64,000 nt of DNA from Streptomyces sp. M41(2017) (GCF_002078175.1 NZ_MWFK01000002.1:2170001-2234000); one strand, 5' to 3'; shown: positions 1 to 8,275, numbered from the stretch's first letter. Translations and numbers: made by a program. Notes: generated by a model not told the origin, from the letters alone.

Positions 1-52
1 CTCGCCCGGCCCCCGCTCGCCCGCGCCGCCGCGGCACTCCACCCTGTGGCGC

Positions 53-286
53 ATGGCGAGATGCGAAGTATGCGGCAATGACTACGGAATGAGCTTCGAG
101 GTGCACGCGCAGGGCGCGGTGCACGTCTTCGACTGCTTCTCCTGCGCGATCCACCGGATGGCCCCGATCTGCGAGCACTGTCGGGTGCAGGTCATCGGCC
201 AGGGCGTCGAGGTCGAGGGCCACTGGTACTGCGGCGCGCACTGCGCCCGCGCGGAGGGCAGGACGGGGGTCGTCGACAAGGTCTGA
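53..286 (+). CDS. Small Cys-rich putative zinc-binding protein
   Basis: 77-aa protein with four evenly spaced metal-ligand pairs: C4-x2-C7, C28-x2-C31, C40-x2-C43 and C60-x3-C64, plus His residues beside them (H34, H42, H63). This spacing resembles a treble-clef or zinc-ribbon fold, so structural zinc binding is the reasonable inference. No catalytic motif, signal peptide or membrane segment is visible. It precedes the SURF1 gene by 69 bases on the same strand; whether they are co-transcribed is unclear. Similar short Cys-rich proteins are common and mostly uncharacterised in actinomycetes. The function is unknown; prokaryotic metallothionein-like naming would be a guess. Confidence 0.75.
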   Translation: MARCEVCGNDYGMSFEVHAQGAVHVFDCFSCAIHRMAPICEHCRVQVIGQGVEVEGHWYCGAHCARAEGRTGVVDKV

Positions 287-355
287 GCCTCGGACCACCT
301 CGGGAGCAGGCCACGCGCGGCCCTCGGCGGGACCCTCCCGTCGGGGGCCGAAACC

Positions 356-1174
356 GTGCCGAGTACCGTCAATGGGGTGTACCGCTTCCTGTTGTCCCGG
401 CAGTGGGTGATCCTCACCCTCGTGGCCCTCGTGCTCGTCCCCACGATGATCAAGCTGGGCTTCTGGCAGCTGCACCGGCACGAGCACAAGGTCGCCCTGA
501 ACACGGTGATCTCCGACTCGCTGGCGGCGAAGCCGGTACCCGCCGAGACGCTCACCGCGCCGGGCCGGCACATCCGGCACGACGACCTGTACCGCCGCGT
601 CAGTGCCACGGGGCACTTCGACACCGCGCACGAAGAGGTCGTCCGCCGCCGCACCAACTCCGACGGCGAGGTCGGCTATCACGTCCTGACGCCGTTCGTG
701 CTGACCGACGGCCGGGTCCTCCTGGTCAACCGCGGCTGGGTCCCGGCGGACGGCGCGCAGACCGCCTTCCCGAAGATCCCCGCCCCCGAGCGCGGCGAGA
801 TCACCGTCACCGGCCGGCTGATGGCCGACCAGACGACCGCCGACAGCGGCATCAAGAACGTCCGCGGGCTGCCCGACCGTCAGGTCATGCTGATCAACAG
901 CCGGCAGCAGGCGCAGCGGCTCGGCGAGGAGGTCCTCGGCGGCTACGTCGAGCAGACCGCGCCGCGTCCCGGGGGCGACTCCCCGGAACTGATCCCGGAC
1001 CCCGAGCACAGCGACATCGGTCCGCACATGGCGTACGCGATCCAGTGGTGGCTGTTCTCCGCGGGCGTCCCCTTCGGCTGGGTGGTCCTGGTCCGCCGTG
1101 AGCGCCGTGACCGCGCGGAGGCCGCGGCCGCGGCGACGGCCCCGGAAGAGGAAGCGGAGCCGGCGGGCGTCTAG
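356..1174 (+). CDS. SURF1 family cytochrome oxidase assembly protein
   Basis: 272-aa protein with the SURF1 layout: an N-terminal membrane segment (about residues 12-33) that runs into the family signature GFWQLHRHEHK, a large extracytoplasmic domain, and a second membrane segment near residues 222-245 (YAIQWWLFSAGVPFGWVV). SURF1 proteins help insert haem or assemble the aa3-type cytochrome c oxidase. The start is GTG at 356; a second GTG at 374 would remove six residues and leave the first helix intact. The C-terminal tail is rich in Ala and Glu and probably cytoplasmic. Family assignment is secure; the exact role in assembly is inferred from family knowledge. Confidence 0.9.
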   Translation: MPSTVNGVYRFLLSRQWVILTLVALVLVPTMIKLGFWQLHRHEHKVALNTVISDSLAAKPVPAETLTAPGRHIRHDDLYRRVSATGHFDTAHEEVVRRRTNSDGEVGYHVLTPFVLTDGRVLLVNRGWVPADGAQTAFPKIPAPERGEITVTGRLMADQTTADSGIKNVRGLPDRQVMLINSRQQAQRLGEEVLGGYVEQTAPRPGGDSPELIPDPEHSDIGPHMAYAIQWWLFSAGVPFGWVVLVRRERRDRAEAAAAATAPEEEAEPAGV

Positions 1175-1260
1175 GAGCATCCGCTCCCCGGAGCGCTGTC
1201 GCCGCTCCTGCCACTCCGGCGGCCCGATTGGCGCTCGCCGCGGTCGGGAACCGGTCCTCC

Positions 1261-3084
1261 GTGCACCGACGCATCGAGGACTACGCGCTCATCGGGGACG
1301 AACAGACCGCCGCTCTGGTGGGCCGCGACGGGTCCGTCGACTGGCTGTGCCTTCCCCGCTTCGACTCCGCCGCCTGCTTCGCGGCCCTGCTGGGCGACGA
1401 GGGCAACGGCCACTGGCGGATCGCGCCCGAGGGCGCCGACGTGTGCACCCGGCGCGCGTACCGCCCCGACACCCTGGTGCTCGACACCGAGTGGGACACC
1501 GCCGAGGGGTCCGTCCGGGTGACCGACCTGATGCCGCAACGGGAGCACGCCCCCGATCTCGTGCGCGTCGTCGAGGGACTCGGCGGCCGGGTGCGGATGA
1601 ACAGCCGGCTCCAGCTGCGCTTCGACTACGGGTCGGTCGTCCCCTGGATGCGGAAGTCGGACGGGCACCGGGTGGCGGTCGCGGGCCCGGACTCGGTGTG
1701 GCTGCGCAGCGAGCCGCCCGTCCCCACCTGGGGCAAGAACTTCCGCACCTACTCCGAGTTCACCGTCGAGGCGGGTCAGAAGGTCGCCTTCGTCCTGACC
1801 TGGCATCCCTCGCACCGCCCGCGCCCGCCGCTCAGCGATCCCTTCGCGTCGCTGGAGACGAGCGTCACGGACTGGCGGGCGTGGGCCGCCCGCTGCCGTT
1901 ACGAGGGACCGCACCGGGACGTCGTCGTGCGCTCCCTGCTCACGCTGAAGGCCCTCACCTACGCGCCGACCGGCGGCATCGTGGCCGCCCCGACCACCTC
2001 GCTCCCCGAGGAGCTGGGCGGTGTCCGCAACTGGGACTACCGCTACTGCTGGCTGCGCGACTCCACGCTCACCCTGGGGGCGCTGCTCGCGGCCGGCTAT
2101 CAGGAGGAGGCCGAGGCCTGGCGCGACTGGCTGCTGCGGGCGGTCGCGGGCGACCCGGCGGACCTGCAGATCATGTACGGCCTGTCGGGCGAACGCCGGC
2201 TGTCGGAGTACGAGATCCCGTGGCTGTCCGGGTACGCGGGCTCCTCGCCCGTCCGGGTCGGCAACAGCGCCGTCGAGCAGTTGCAGCTCGACGTGTACGG
2301 CGAGGTCATCGACTCGCTGTGGCTCGCGCGGCGTTCGGGCCTGCCGTCGAGGCCGCACATGTGGCGGGTGCAGTGCGCCATGATGGACTTCCTGCGGGTG
2401 GCGTGGCGGCAGCCGGACGAGGGGATCTGGGAGATCCGCGGCCCGCGCCGGCACTTCGTCTACTCCAAGGTGATGGCCTGGGTGGCCGCCGACCGCGCCG
2501 TGCGCACCCTGGAGGAGGACCCGTCGCTCGAAGGCGACCTGGAGGGCTGGCGGGCGATGCGCGACGCGGTGCACCGCGAGGTGTGCGAGCGCGGCTTCGA
2601 CGCCGAACGCAACACGTTCACCCAGTCCTACGGCTCGGCGGAACTCGACGCCGCCCTGCTGCTCATCCCCCATGTCGGCTTCCTGCCCGCCGACGACCCG
2701 AAGGTGATCGGCACGGTGGACGCGGTCCGTGCCGAACTCGCGCCCGACGGTCTCCTGGTGCGCCGCTACAGCGCGGCGACGACCGATGTCGACGGGCTCC
2801 CCGGTGACGAGGGCACCTTCGTCGTCTGCTCGTTCTGGCTCGCCGACGCCCTGTATCTGACGGGCCGTACGCAGGAGGCGCGCGAGCTGTTCGAGCGGCT
2901 GGTCGGTCTCACCAACGACGTGGGGCTGCTGTCCGAGGAGTACGACCCCGTCGCGGAGCGCCAGCTCGGCAACTTCCCGCAGGCGTTCAGCCACATCGGC
3001 CTGGTGGTGACCGCCCTCAGCCTCTTCGGGGTACCGCCCGCGAACCCGCCGGTGGAGGGCGGGGGCACACCCGACGGGGCGTAG
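1261..3084 (+). CDS. Glycoside hydrolase family 15 protein (glucoamylase/trehalase-like)
   Basis: 607-aa cytoplasmic protein with no signal peptide. It opens with the conserved actinobacterial GH15 start RIEDYALIGDEQTAALVGRD and GSVDWLCLPRFDS, then NWDYRYCWLRDST, and a C-terminal GDEGTF with E517 as the likely general base. The likely general acid is in the GIWEIRGPRRHF segment. Members of this group act on alpha-glucosidic substrates, and several actinobacterial ones are trehalases; the substrate here cannot be decided from sequence. GTG at 1261 is preferred because the family begins a few residues before RIEDY; an in-frame TTG at 1228 would add 11 residues but lacks a Shine-Dalgarno sequence. 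Confidence 0.88.
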   Translation: MHRRIEDYALIGDEQTAALVGRDGSVDWLCLPRFDSAACFAALLGDEGNGHWRIAPEGADVCTRRAYRPDTLVLDTEWDTAEGSVRVTDLMPQREHAPDLVRVVEGLGGRVRMNSRLQLRFDYGSVVPWMRKSDGHRVAVAGPDSVWLRSEPPVPTWGKNFRTYSEFTVEAGQKVAFVLTWHPSHRPRPPLSDPFASLETSVTDWRAWAARCRYEGPHRDVVVRSLLTLKALTYAPTGGIVAAPTTSLPEELGGVRNWDYRYCWLRDSTLTLGALLAAGYQEEAEAWRDWLLRAVAGDPADLQIMYGLSGERRLSEYEIPWLSGYAGSSPVRVGNSAVEQLQLDVYGEVIDSLWLARRSGLPSRPHMWRVQCAMMDFLRVAWRQPDEGIWEIRGPRRHFVYSKVMAWVAADRAVRTLEEDPSLEGDLEGWRAMRDAVHREVCERGFDAERNTFTQSYGSAELDAALLLIPHVGFLPADDPKVIGTVDAVRAELAPDGLLVRRYSAATTDVDGLPGDEGTFVVCSFWLADALYLTGRTQEARELFERLVGLTNDVGLLSEEYDPVAERQLGNFPQAFSHIGLVVTALSLFGVPPANPPVEGGGTPDGA

Positions 3085-3151
3085 TGGGCTCCGCCCGCCC
3101 GGGCGGCGCCCACCCTGGAGACGGCCCACGGCATGGGGGAGGATGGGCGCC

Positions 3152-3907
3152 ATGGATCTTGGACTGAAGGATCGTGTGTACGTCGTCACGGGTGCCACCC
3201 GTGGCCTGGGCAACGCCGCCGCGCGGGAACTCGTCGCCGACGGCGCGAAGGTGGTGCTGAGCGGGCGCGACGCGAAGAGCGCGGCCGACGCCGCCGCCGC
3301 GCTCGGCCCGAACGCCGTCGGGGTGGCGGCGGACAACGCCGACCCCGAGGCCCCGGCCCGCCTGATCGCGGCCGCCCGGGAGCACTTCGGCGCCTTCGAC
3401 GGCATCCTCATCAGCGTCGGCGGACCGCCGCCGGGCTTCGCCGCGGACAACACCGACGAGCAGTGGACGGCCGCCTTCGAGTCGGTCTTCCTCGGCGCGG
3501 TGCGGCTGGCCCGCGCGGCCGCCGCGGAACTCGGCGCGGGCGGCGCCGTCGGCTTCGTGCTCTCCGGCTCGGTGTACGAGCCGATCGGCGGGCTCACCAT
3601 CTCCAACGGACTGCGTCCGGGCCTCGCGGGCTTCGCCAAGTCCCTCGCGGACGAGCTGGGCCCGCGCGGCATCCGCGTCGTCGGACTGCTGCCCTCACGC
3701 ATCGACACGGACCGGGTCCGCGAGCTGGACGGTCTGTCGGCCGACCCCGAGGCCACCCGGGCGGCCAACGAGTCGCGTATCCCGCTGCGCCGCTACGGCA
3801 CCCCGGAGGAGTTCGGCCGCACGGCCGCGTTCCTGCTCTCCCCCGCCGCCTCGTACCTGACCGGCATCATGGTTCCGGTCGACGGCGGGATGCGCAGCGG
3901 GTTCTGA
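3152..3907 (+). CDS. Atypical short-chain dehydrogenase/reductase (SDR)
   Basis: 251-aa Rossmann-fold protein with the cofactor motif TGATRGLG (residues 13-20) and a C-terminal PVDGGM typical of FabG-like SDRs. The catalytic YxxxK is not present: aligning the helix SNGLRPGLAGFAKSLADEL puts Ser151 where Tyr and Arg155 where Lys would be. This matches a known FabG-like SDR subgroup with an imperfect catalytic tetrad, so ordinary ketoreductase activity should not be assumed. The start ATG at 3152 is chosen because GGGGAGG lies 9 bases upstream; an in-frame ATG at 3143 lies inside that spacing. It converges on the envelope-stress cluster, with only 9 bases between the stops. Confidence 0.85.
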   Translation: MDLGLKDRVYVVTGATRGLGNAAARELVADGAKVVLSGRDAKSAADAAAALGPNAVGVAADNADPEAPARLIAAAREHFGAFDGILISVGGPPPGFAADNTDEQWTAAFESVFLGAVRLARAAAAELGAGGAVGFVLSGSVYEPIGGLTISNGLRPGLAGFAKSLADELGPRGIRVVGLLPSRIDTDRVRELDGLSADPEATRAANESRIPLRRYGTPEEFGRTAAFLLSPAASYLTGIMVPVDGGMRSGF

Positions 3908-3916
3908 CCGGTCCGC

Positions 3917-4504
3917 TCAGGTCACGCGCTCCGCGCGGTGCTTGACGCCGCGCAGCCGCACCTCCGCCGGGAGCGCCGCGAGCCCCGCCGAGTTCCGCGC
4001 GTGCGCGAGGGCCTCGACGGTCAGCTGGTGCAGCGCCTGTCCGGGGTCGACGTGCGGTTCCAGCAGGAGTCGTACGTGCGCCTCGGGCAGGGTGCGGCGG
4101 CCGGTCAGGCGGACCCGGGCCGTGTCGACGCCGCCCAGCCCGTCGGCCTCGGCGGCCAGCACGCTCTCCAGCGCCCGCCCGCGCAGCAGGGCGCCCTCTC
4201 CGTCACCGGTGTCGACGAGCACCTCGGCGAGGCGCCGGCGCCGGAGGTCGGCGAACAGCCACCACAGGGCGAGCAGCACGAGGACCGCGAGGGCGGCGAT
4301 GACGACGGGCCACCACCAGCCCTGGTCGCGCCACTTGGTCCGTTCGGCGGTGCTGAGGAGCACGTCGTGACGTCCGTCGTGGATCCACCACGAGGGCGGC
4401 TTGACGCCGAGCCCGATGGCGAGGACGGAGCCGCCGAGGGCGAGCAGGACGAGTCCGGCCAGCCCGATCAGTACGCGGTTGACGGTCCGGCGCACGGACC
4501 TCAC
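3917..4504 (-). CDS. amaP: AmaP-like membrane anchor of the Asp23 cluster
   Basis: 195-aa protein with two N-terminal membrane helices (about residues 9-33 and 65-86) separated by a short loop, then a soluble domain rich in Leu, Val and Arg. This is the architecture of AmaP, the membrane anchor that recruits Asp23 (alkaline shock protein) to the membrane in Gram-positive bacteria. Start GTG at 4504 overlaps the stop of the upstream gene (GTGA), so the two are translationally coupled. It is the last gene of the five-gene minus-strand cluster. Assignment rests on helix layout and gene context more than on a strong motif. Confidence 0.7.
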   Translation of the reverse strand: MRSVRRTVNRVLIGLAGLVLLALGGSVLAIGLGVKPPSWWIHDGRHDVLLSTAERTKWRDQGWWWPVVIAALAVLVLLALWWLFADLRRRRLAEVLVDTGDGEGALLRGRALESVLAAEADGLGGVDTARVRLTGRRTLPEAHVRLLLEPHVDPGQALHQLTVEALAHARNSAGLAALPAEVRLRGVKHRAERVT

Positions 4505-5178
4505 CCCTTCCGTCCGGGACGGGCGACCCGCACCGAGAGGCCCGGTGAGCGGGACAGCCCCAGTCCCTGGATGCCGTCGGTGAGCGTGGAGTCCAGGTCG
4601 GCACGGACGTCGTCGAGTTCGCGGAAGTGGCACACCGCGCGGACGTCGACCTTGCGCCGCTTCACGCGGACCCGGACCGACTGGACGCCGGCGACCTCCA
4701 TGGCGCGGTCGCGCAGGGCCATCGCGGCGGCTCCCCGGTGCAGCCCGGCCCGTACGTCGCGGTGGGTGCGCCGCATGGGCAGCACGTCGCGCAGTCCGGG
4801 GGTGGCGGCGAGCAGGATCAGCCAGAGCCCGAGCGCGGCGGCGATGCCGGCGCCCACGAGGACGGCGGTGTCGTCGAGAGGCCGCTCGGCGAGCTGCCGG
4901 GCGAACCACTTGCGCAGTTCGAGCGCGGAGCGCCCGGCGCGGACGGCCGCGACGTCGTACAGGAAGAATCCGGCGATCACGAAGAGCAGGATCGCGAGGA
5001 CGCACGCCGGAACGCGTCGCGCGGACCAGAAGCGGCCCTGTCGGGCGTCCTTGTCGTCCAGCGTCTCCAGCGGTTCGTAGGCCGCCGCCGAAGCGGACTG
5101 GCCGAGCCCGCCGGCGTCGTCCGGCTTCTCCAGCACCGGCAGCTTCCGGGTGTTCTCGGAGCCCTGGGGCTCGCTCAT
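4501..5178 (-). CDS. DUF6286-like membrane protein of the Asp23 cluster
   Basis: 225-aa protein. The N-terminal 60 residues are polar and acidic (SEPQGSENTRKLPVLEKPDD), followed by two membrane helices near residues 64-87 and 110-135, then a cytoplasmic domain ending in VRVARPGRKG that resembles the beta-rich half of Asp23/AmaP proteins. Start ATG at 5178 follows GGGGAGG at good spacing and overlaps the upstream stop (ATGA). The genes on both sides belong to the alkaline-shock group, so it probably acts as a second membrane platform in the same complex. That role is inferred. Confidence 0.7.
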   Translation of the reverse strand: MSEPQGSENTRKLPVLEKPDDAGGLGQSASAAAYEPLETLDDKDARQGRFWSARRVPACVLAILLFVIAGFFLYDVAAVRAGRSALELRKWFARQLAERPLDDTAVLVGAGIAAALGLWLILLAATPGLRDVLPMRRTHRDVRAGLHRGAAAMALRDRAMEVAGVQSVRVRVKRRKVDVRAVCHFRELDDVRADLDSTLTDGIQGLGLSRSPGLSVRVARPGRKG

Positions 5179-5597
5179 CGCGTCCTCCCCTGTACCGAAC
5201 CCGGCCCGTGTGCCAGGTGCAGCCGCTCCACCTGGACGGCGACCTCCGGCACTTCCATTCCCGCCAACGCCTCTACCCGCTCCGCGACATGACGACGCAC
5301 CGCGTTGCACTGGCCACCGATGTCGGAGGGGTATCCGAGTTCGAGACTGACCCGGACCTGGGCGCTGTGCGTCGGACGGTCGCCCTCTCCCCCGGCGCCG
5401 GACGACTGCCTCCGGACGACGACGGTCGCGTGCGGGGGCACGGCGTCGGGCGGCAGCGGCGGGAGTGCCTCGCGCGCCGCCTGCGACGCGATCTTCGCGA
5501 CGACCCGGTCGGCGATCCGGGTGGCGCCCCGCTCGGGCGCCACCACGGTCGTCACGCCCGGCCGGGTCTCATCGAGCCGGTCGACCTGACCTGGCAC
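5175..5597 (-). CDS. Asp23/Gls24 family envelope stress protein (short)
   Basis: 140-aa soluble protein. It carries the Asp23/Gls24 pattern: GATRIADRVVAKIASQAARE at the start, a central strand VRVSLELGYP, and a C-terminal MEVPEVAVQVERLHL that matches the family's closing strand. These proteins form membrane-associated assemblies that protect the envelope. GTG at 5597 starts three bases after the preceding stop, and its stop overlaps the next start by ATGA, so the cluster is tightly coupled. It differs from its paralogue at 5875-6357 in its proline-rich insert (LPPLPPDAVPPHATV), which may change its partners. Confidence 0.8.
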   Translation of the reverse strand: MPGQVDRLDETRPGVTTVVAPERGATRIADRVVAKIASQAAREALPPLPPDAVPPHATVVVRRQSSGAGGEGDRPTHSAQVRVSLELGYPSDIGGQCNAVRRHVAERVEALAGMEVPEVAVQVERLHLAHGPGSVQGRTR

Positions 5598-5600
5598 GGG

Positions 5601-5786
5601 TCACCGCCGCCGGTCGTCACGGGCGCGGAACAGGTCGCCCACGTCCAGGTCCCCCTCGAGGAACCGTCCGACGAAGAACCCGACGGCGCCCAGAGCGGCC
5701 ACCAGGAGAAAGGCGCCGAATCCGCCGAAGTACCCGGCGAAGGCCAGCGCCATACCGGCGATCATGCCGACAACGGCCAAGCTCAT
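5601..5786 (-). CDS. Small DUF2273-like membrane protein
   Basis: 61-aa protein made almost entirely of two membrane helices (MSLAVVGMIAGMALAFAGYF and FGAFLLVAALGAVGFFVGRF) with a short basic tail FRARDDRRR. The layout (two helices, a conserved GRFLEGDLDVGDLF end) matches the DUF2273 small membrane proteins that accompany Asp23 genes in Firmicutes and actinomycetes. The next gene begins three bases after its stop. Likely role: membrane partner of Asp23-family proteins, inferred from context. Confidence 0.72.
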   Translation of the reverse strand: MSLAVVGMIAGMALAFAGYFGGFGAFLLVAALGAVGFFVGRFLEGDLDVGDLFRARDDRRR

Positions 5787-5874
5787 GGTGCGCTCCTCAG
5801 CGGTTCGGCGGCCGTGTGATCACGCGTGACCCGGTGGCCGGGTGGTGGGACGGGGCGTTCCGGTGACCCGGGCG

Positions 5875-6357
5875 TCACTGGAGACGGGACTCCGGTTCCT
5901 CGTCTTCTTCCTCGGGAAGCTTCACATCACTCACCGCGATGTTGACTTCGACCACTTCGAGGCCGGTCATGCGCTCGACGGCGGCGACGACGTTCTCGCG
6001 CACGTCACGCGCCACGTCGGCGATGGAGACGCCGTAGTCGACGACGATCTCCAGGTCGAGGGCGGTCTGCACCTCGCCGACCTCGGCCTTCACACCACGG
6101 GTCACGGACTTGCTGCTGCTGGTGCCGGGCACCCGGTCGCGCATCGCGCCGATGGTCCGGCTCATCCCGCTGCCCATCGCGTGGACGCCGACGACGTCCC
6201 GCGCGGCGAGCCCGGCGATCTTCTCCACGACACCGTCGGCGATGGTGGTCCGCCCGCGCGTGGCGGGGTCCCCGCCGCCGCGCTTGGTGGGCCTGCGCCC
6301 GGCCTCCTTCTCGGCGTCGGGGCTGTCCGTCCGGTTCCGCTCGGTCATATCGGTCAT
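5875..6357 (-). CDS. Asp23/Gls24 family envelope stress protein
   Basis: 160-aa protein and the clearest Asp23 member here. After a charged, disordered N-terminus (about 35 residues) come TTIADGVVEKIAGLAARDV, then VKAEVGEVQTALDLEIVVDYG and VRENVVAAVERMTGLEVVEVNI, the two helical and strand signatures of the family, and an acidic tail EEEDEEPESRLQ. It is the first gene of the minus-strand cluster, so the promoter for the set should lie in the 90 bases before 6446. ATG at 6357 is used; an in-frame ATG at 6348 is a close alternative. Confidence 0.88.
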   Translation of the reverse strand: MTDMTERNRTDSPDAEKEAGRRPTKRGGGDPATRGRTTIADGVVEKIAGLAARDVVGVHAMGSGMSRTIGAMRDRVPGTSSSKSVTRGVKAEVGEVQTALDLEIVVDYGVSIADVARDVRENVVAAVERMTGLEVVEVNIAVSDVKLPEEEDEEPESRLQ

Positions 6358-6445
6358 TGCCGTACGTCCCTTTCGGTCGTCCTCCTGAGGCCACAGTAGG
6401 TCGGGTCGCGCGGTCGCGCGCCCGGTGATGGGGCAGGCTGGGGCC

Positions 6446-7195
6446 ATGACCGCGGACCGGTGGGCGCAAGTGGTACGGAATCAGCTCGGACTCGGCAGGC
6501 TGCTGCCGTTGGGCCTTTCGCGCGACGGCGCGTGGATCACGGAGAGCGCCGCGGACGCCGTGCTGCGGCGGGCGGCGACGACCGTGGACGGCGTGCGCCT
6601 CGGCGCGCTGCGGATCGCGCTCGCCGATCCGGACGGGCCGTACGCCTCCGCCGTGCCGGCCCCGCCGAGCGGCCTCGCGCCCGGTCCCCTGCGGGTGACG
6701 GCGGAGTTCGGGGCGGCGGCGGATCCCGCGGCCCCGGGGGCCGACTCGCTGCCGGCGACCGCGGAGCGGCTGCGGCTCGCCCTGTCGGCCGCGGCGACCC
6801 AGCGCCTAGGCCTCGACGTGAGCGAGGTGGACCTCCAGGTGACGGACCTGCTGACGGACGCGCAGCTGACGTCCCGGAAGGACGAGCAGGGCGAACGGGA
6901 GGGTGTCGCGCCCGAGGAGCCGAAGGTCCCGGACGGTCCGGAAGAGGCACGGATCGCCGCCGTCGTCCGGGGCGTCGCGGGTGTCACCCGTCTGACGGAC
7001 GCGTTGGGCCGATCGGTGGACATCGGGACTCCCGCCACCGCGGAGTCGGCCGTGCCCCGCCGTCACGTCCGCGTGGAACTCGCGGTCTCGGCCGGCTTCC
7101 GGGCGGTGGAGGTGGCCCGCGCGGTCAGGGCGGCGGTCGCGGAGGCGGCTCGGGACACCCCGTCCGTGGCGGTCCTGGTGACCGCCGTCGGCTGA
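6446..7195 (+). CDS. Actinobacterial protein of unknown function beside the Asp23 cluster
   Basis: 249-aa soluble protein of Ala, Val and Arg-rich composition. Automated pipelines often label such Streptomyces neighbours 'nucleopolyhedrovirus P10 family', but no viral relationship is evident here. The sequence falls into two similar-looking parts: residues 20-130 and a C-terminal segment EARIAAVVRGVAGVTRLTDALG followed by HVRVELAVSAGFRAVEVARAVRAAV, the latter reminiscent of an Asp23-like helix-strand unit. It is divergent from the cluster, separated by 88 bases, suggesting a shared regulatory region. ATG at 6446 is preferred over 6425 because it sits closer to the usual family start. Function not known. 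Confidence 0.6.
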   Translation: MTADRWAQVVRNQLGLGRLLPLGLSRDGAWITESAADAVLRRAATTVDGVRLGALRIALADPDGPYASAVPAPPSGLAPGPLRVTAEFGAAADPAAPGADSLPATAERLRLALSAAATQRLGLDVSEVDLQVTDLLTDAQLTSRKDEQGEREGVAPEEPKVPDGPEEARIAAVVRGVAGVTRLTDALGRSVDIGTPATAESAVPRRHVRVELAVSAGFRAVEVARAVRAAVAEAARDTPSVAVLVTAVG

Positions 7196-7203
7196 CCCGG
7201 TAC

Positions 7204-7243
7204 GAGCGGAACGCCGGGCCCGTCGGCGCCGGGCGTTCGCTTC
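7204..7243 (+). terminator. Hairpin after the 6446 gene
   Basis: A GC-rich inverted repeat whose arms (GAGCGGAACGCC and the reverse of GGGCGTTCGCTTC) pair with one bulge. It lies 8 bases after the stop at 7195 and before the convergent enoyl-CoA hydratase. It fits a factor-independent terminator, although no T-run follows. Confidence 0.5.
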
Positions 7244-7328
7244 ACTTCGCCGGCCTTCACTTCGTCGGCCGGGGGCGCGACGACGGTCCGCAGGACGGGA
7301 CCGTACGGACGCGCCCCGGTCGTCGTGG

Positions 7329-8132
7329 TCAGTCGCCGACGCCGGCGAGGTCCCGGAGACGACGGGCCTGCGCGGCGCGTTCGGCGGTGCGCTGGTCCTC
7401 GTAGGAACGCTCCTGGGCGCCGCGCAGCAGGGCCTTCGTCTCGATCACGGCGTCGCGCGGGGCGGCCACCAGCGCCGCGGTGAGGTCACGGACCGCGTCG
7501 TCGAGCTGCGCCGCGGGCACCGCGAGGTTGGCGAGTCCGGTGCGCTCCGCCTCCTCGGCGAGGACGAAGCGGCCGGTCGCGCAGATCTCCAGGGCGCGGG
7601 CGTATCCGACGAGACTCACCAGGGGGTGCGTGCCGGTGAGGTCGGGCACGAGGCCGAGGCTGGTCTCGCGCATGGCGAACTGCACGTCGTCGGCGACGAC
7701 GCGCAGATCACACGCGAGGGCGAGCTGGAATCCGGCACCGATGGCATGCCCCTGTACGGCGGCGATCGACACGAGGTCGCTGCGCCGCCACCAGGTGAAC
7801 GCCTCCTGATACTCGGCGATGGTCGCGTCGAGTTCGGCGTCGGATCCGCGTGCGAGATCGATGAACGACGGTTCGCCGTCGAAGCCCTCGGGCGTGAACG
7901 CCTGCCGGTCGAGCCCCGCGGAGAAGGACTGGCCTTCGGCGCGCAGCACGACGACCCGGACGGAGCCCGGCAGTGACCGGCCGGCTTGCGTCAACGCCCG
8001 CCACAGAGCAGGACTCTGGGCGTTGCGCTTGGCCGGGTTGGTCAGGGTCACCGTGGCGATCGCGTCGTCGACGGTGAGCCGTACGCCGTCCTTGTCGAGT
8101 ACCGGTTCGAGTTCCTTGTCGGGCGAAGCCAT
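7329..8132 (-). CDS. Enoyl-CoA hydratase/isomerase (crotonase) family protein
   Basis: 267-aa protein of normal crotonase length. It has the CoA-binding NPAKRNAQSPALWRAL segment, an oxyanion-hole region (SFSAGLDRQAF and HAIGAGFQLALACDLRV), and the typical FAMRETSLGLVPDL stretch. The second catalytic Glu of classical enoyl-CoA hydratase is not obvious near PDLTGTH, so the reaction could be hydration, isomerisation or decarboxylation. No signal peptide. The gene is monocistronic on the minus strand; a 34-bp perfect palindrome lies 80 bases upstream (separate entry) and may be its operator. Confidence 0.85.
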   Translation of the reverse strand: MASPDKELEPVLDKDGVRLTVDDAIATVTLTNPAKRNAQSPALWRALTQAGRSLPGSVRVVVLRAEGQSFSAGLDRQAFTPEGFDGEPSFIDLARGSDAELDATIAEYQEAFTWWRRSDLVSIAAVQGHAIGAGFQLALACDLRVVADDVQFAMRETSLGLVPDLTGTHPLVSLVGYARALEICATGRFVLAEEAERTGLANLAVPAAQLDDAVRDLTAALVAAPRDAVIETKALLRGAQERSYEDQRTAERAAQARRLRDLAGVGD

Positions 8133-8211
8133 GGGGTGCCTCCGGTGGGTGCGGTCGGTTCAGGTGTGCACCTCGTGAAGCACGAGGGCACATCTAAGTG
8201 ACTGCACAGTA

Positions 8212-8245
8212 ACCACCCGGTCGGTCGCCCGACCGACCGGGTGGT
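8212..8245. promoter_or_regulatory. 34-bp perfect palindrome, operator or terminator
   Basis: Two 16-bp arms (ACCACCCGGTCGGTCG and its exact reverse complement) flank a 2-base centre. It lies 31 bases past the stop of the small HTH gene and 80 bases before the start of the enoyl-CoA hydratase. The internal CCGACCGGTCGG-like core resembles TetR-family operators. A terminator reading is also possible, but a two-base centre and no T-run favour a protein-binding site. Confidence 0.55.
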
Positions 8246-8275
8246 CACCACCGAAGCCGATGGGGACGCCCGGCC

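Noticed and set aside
1098..2807. Long reading frames overlapping the GH15 gene and other genes (for example the 865-aa minus frame across 1171-3768)
   Set aside because: They are Arg/Pro/Gly-rich antisense or shifted frames with no family motifs, an expected by-product of high GC. The real gene is on the frame with enzyme motifs.
6446..7195. Viral (nucleopolyhedrovirus P10) relationship
   Set aside because: That label spreads by automated annotation; the protein is a soluble actinomycete type with no P10 coiled-coil.
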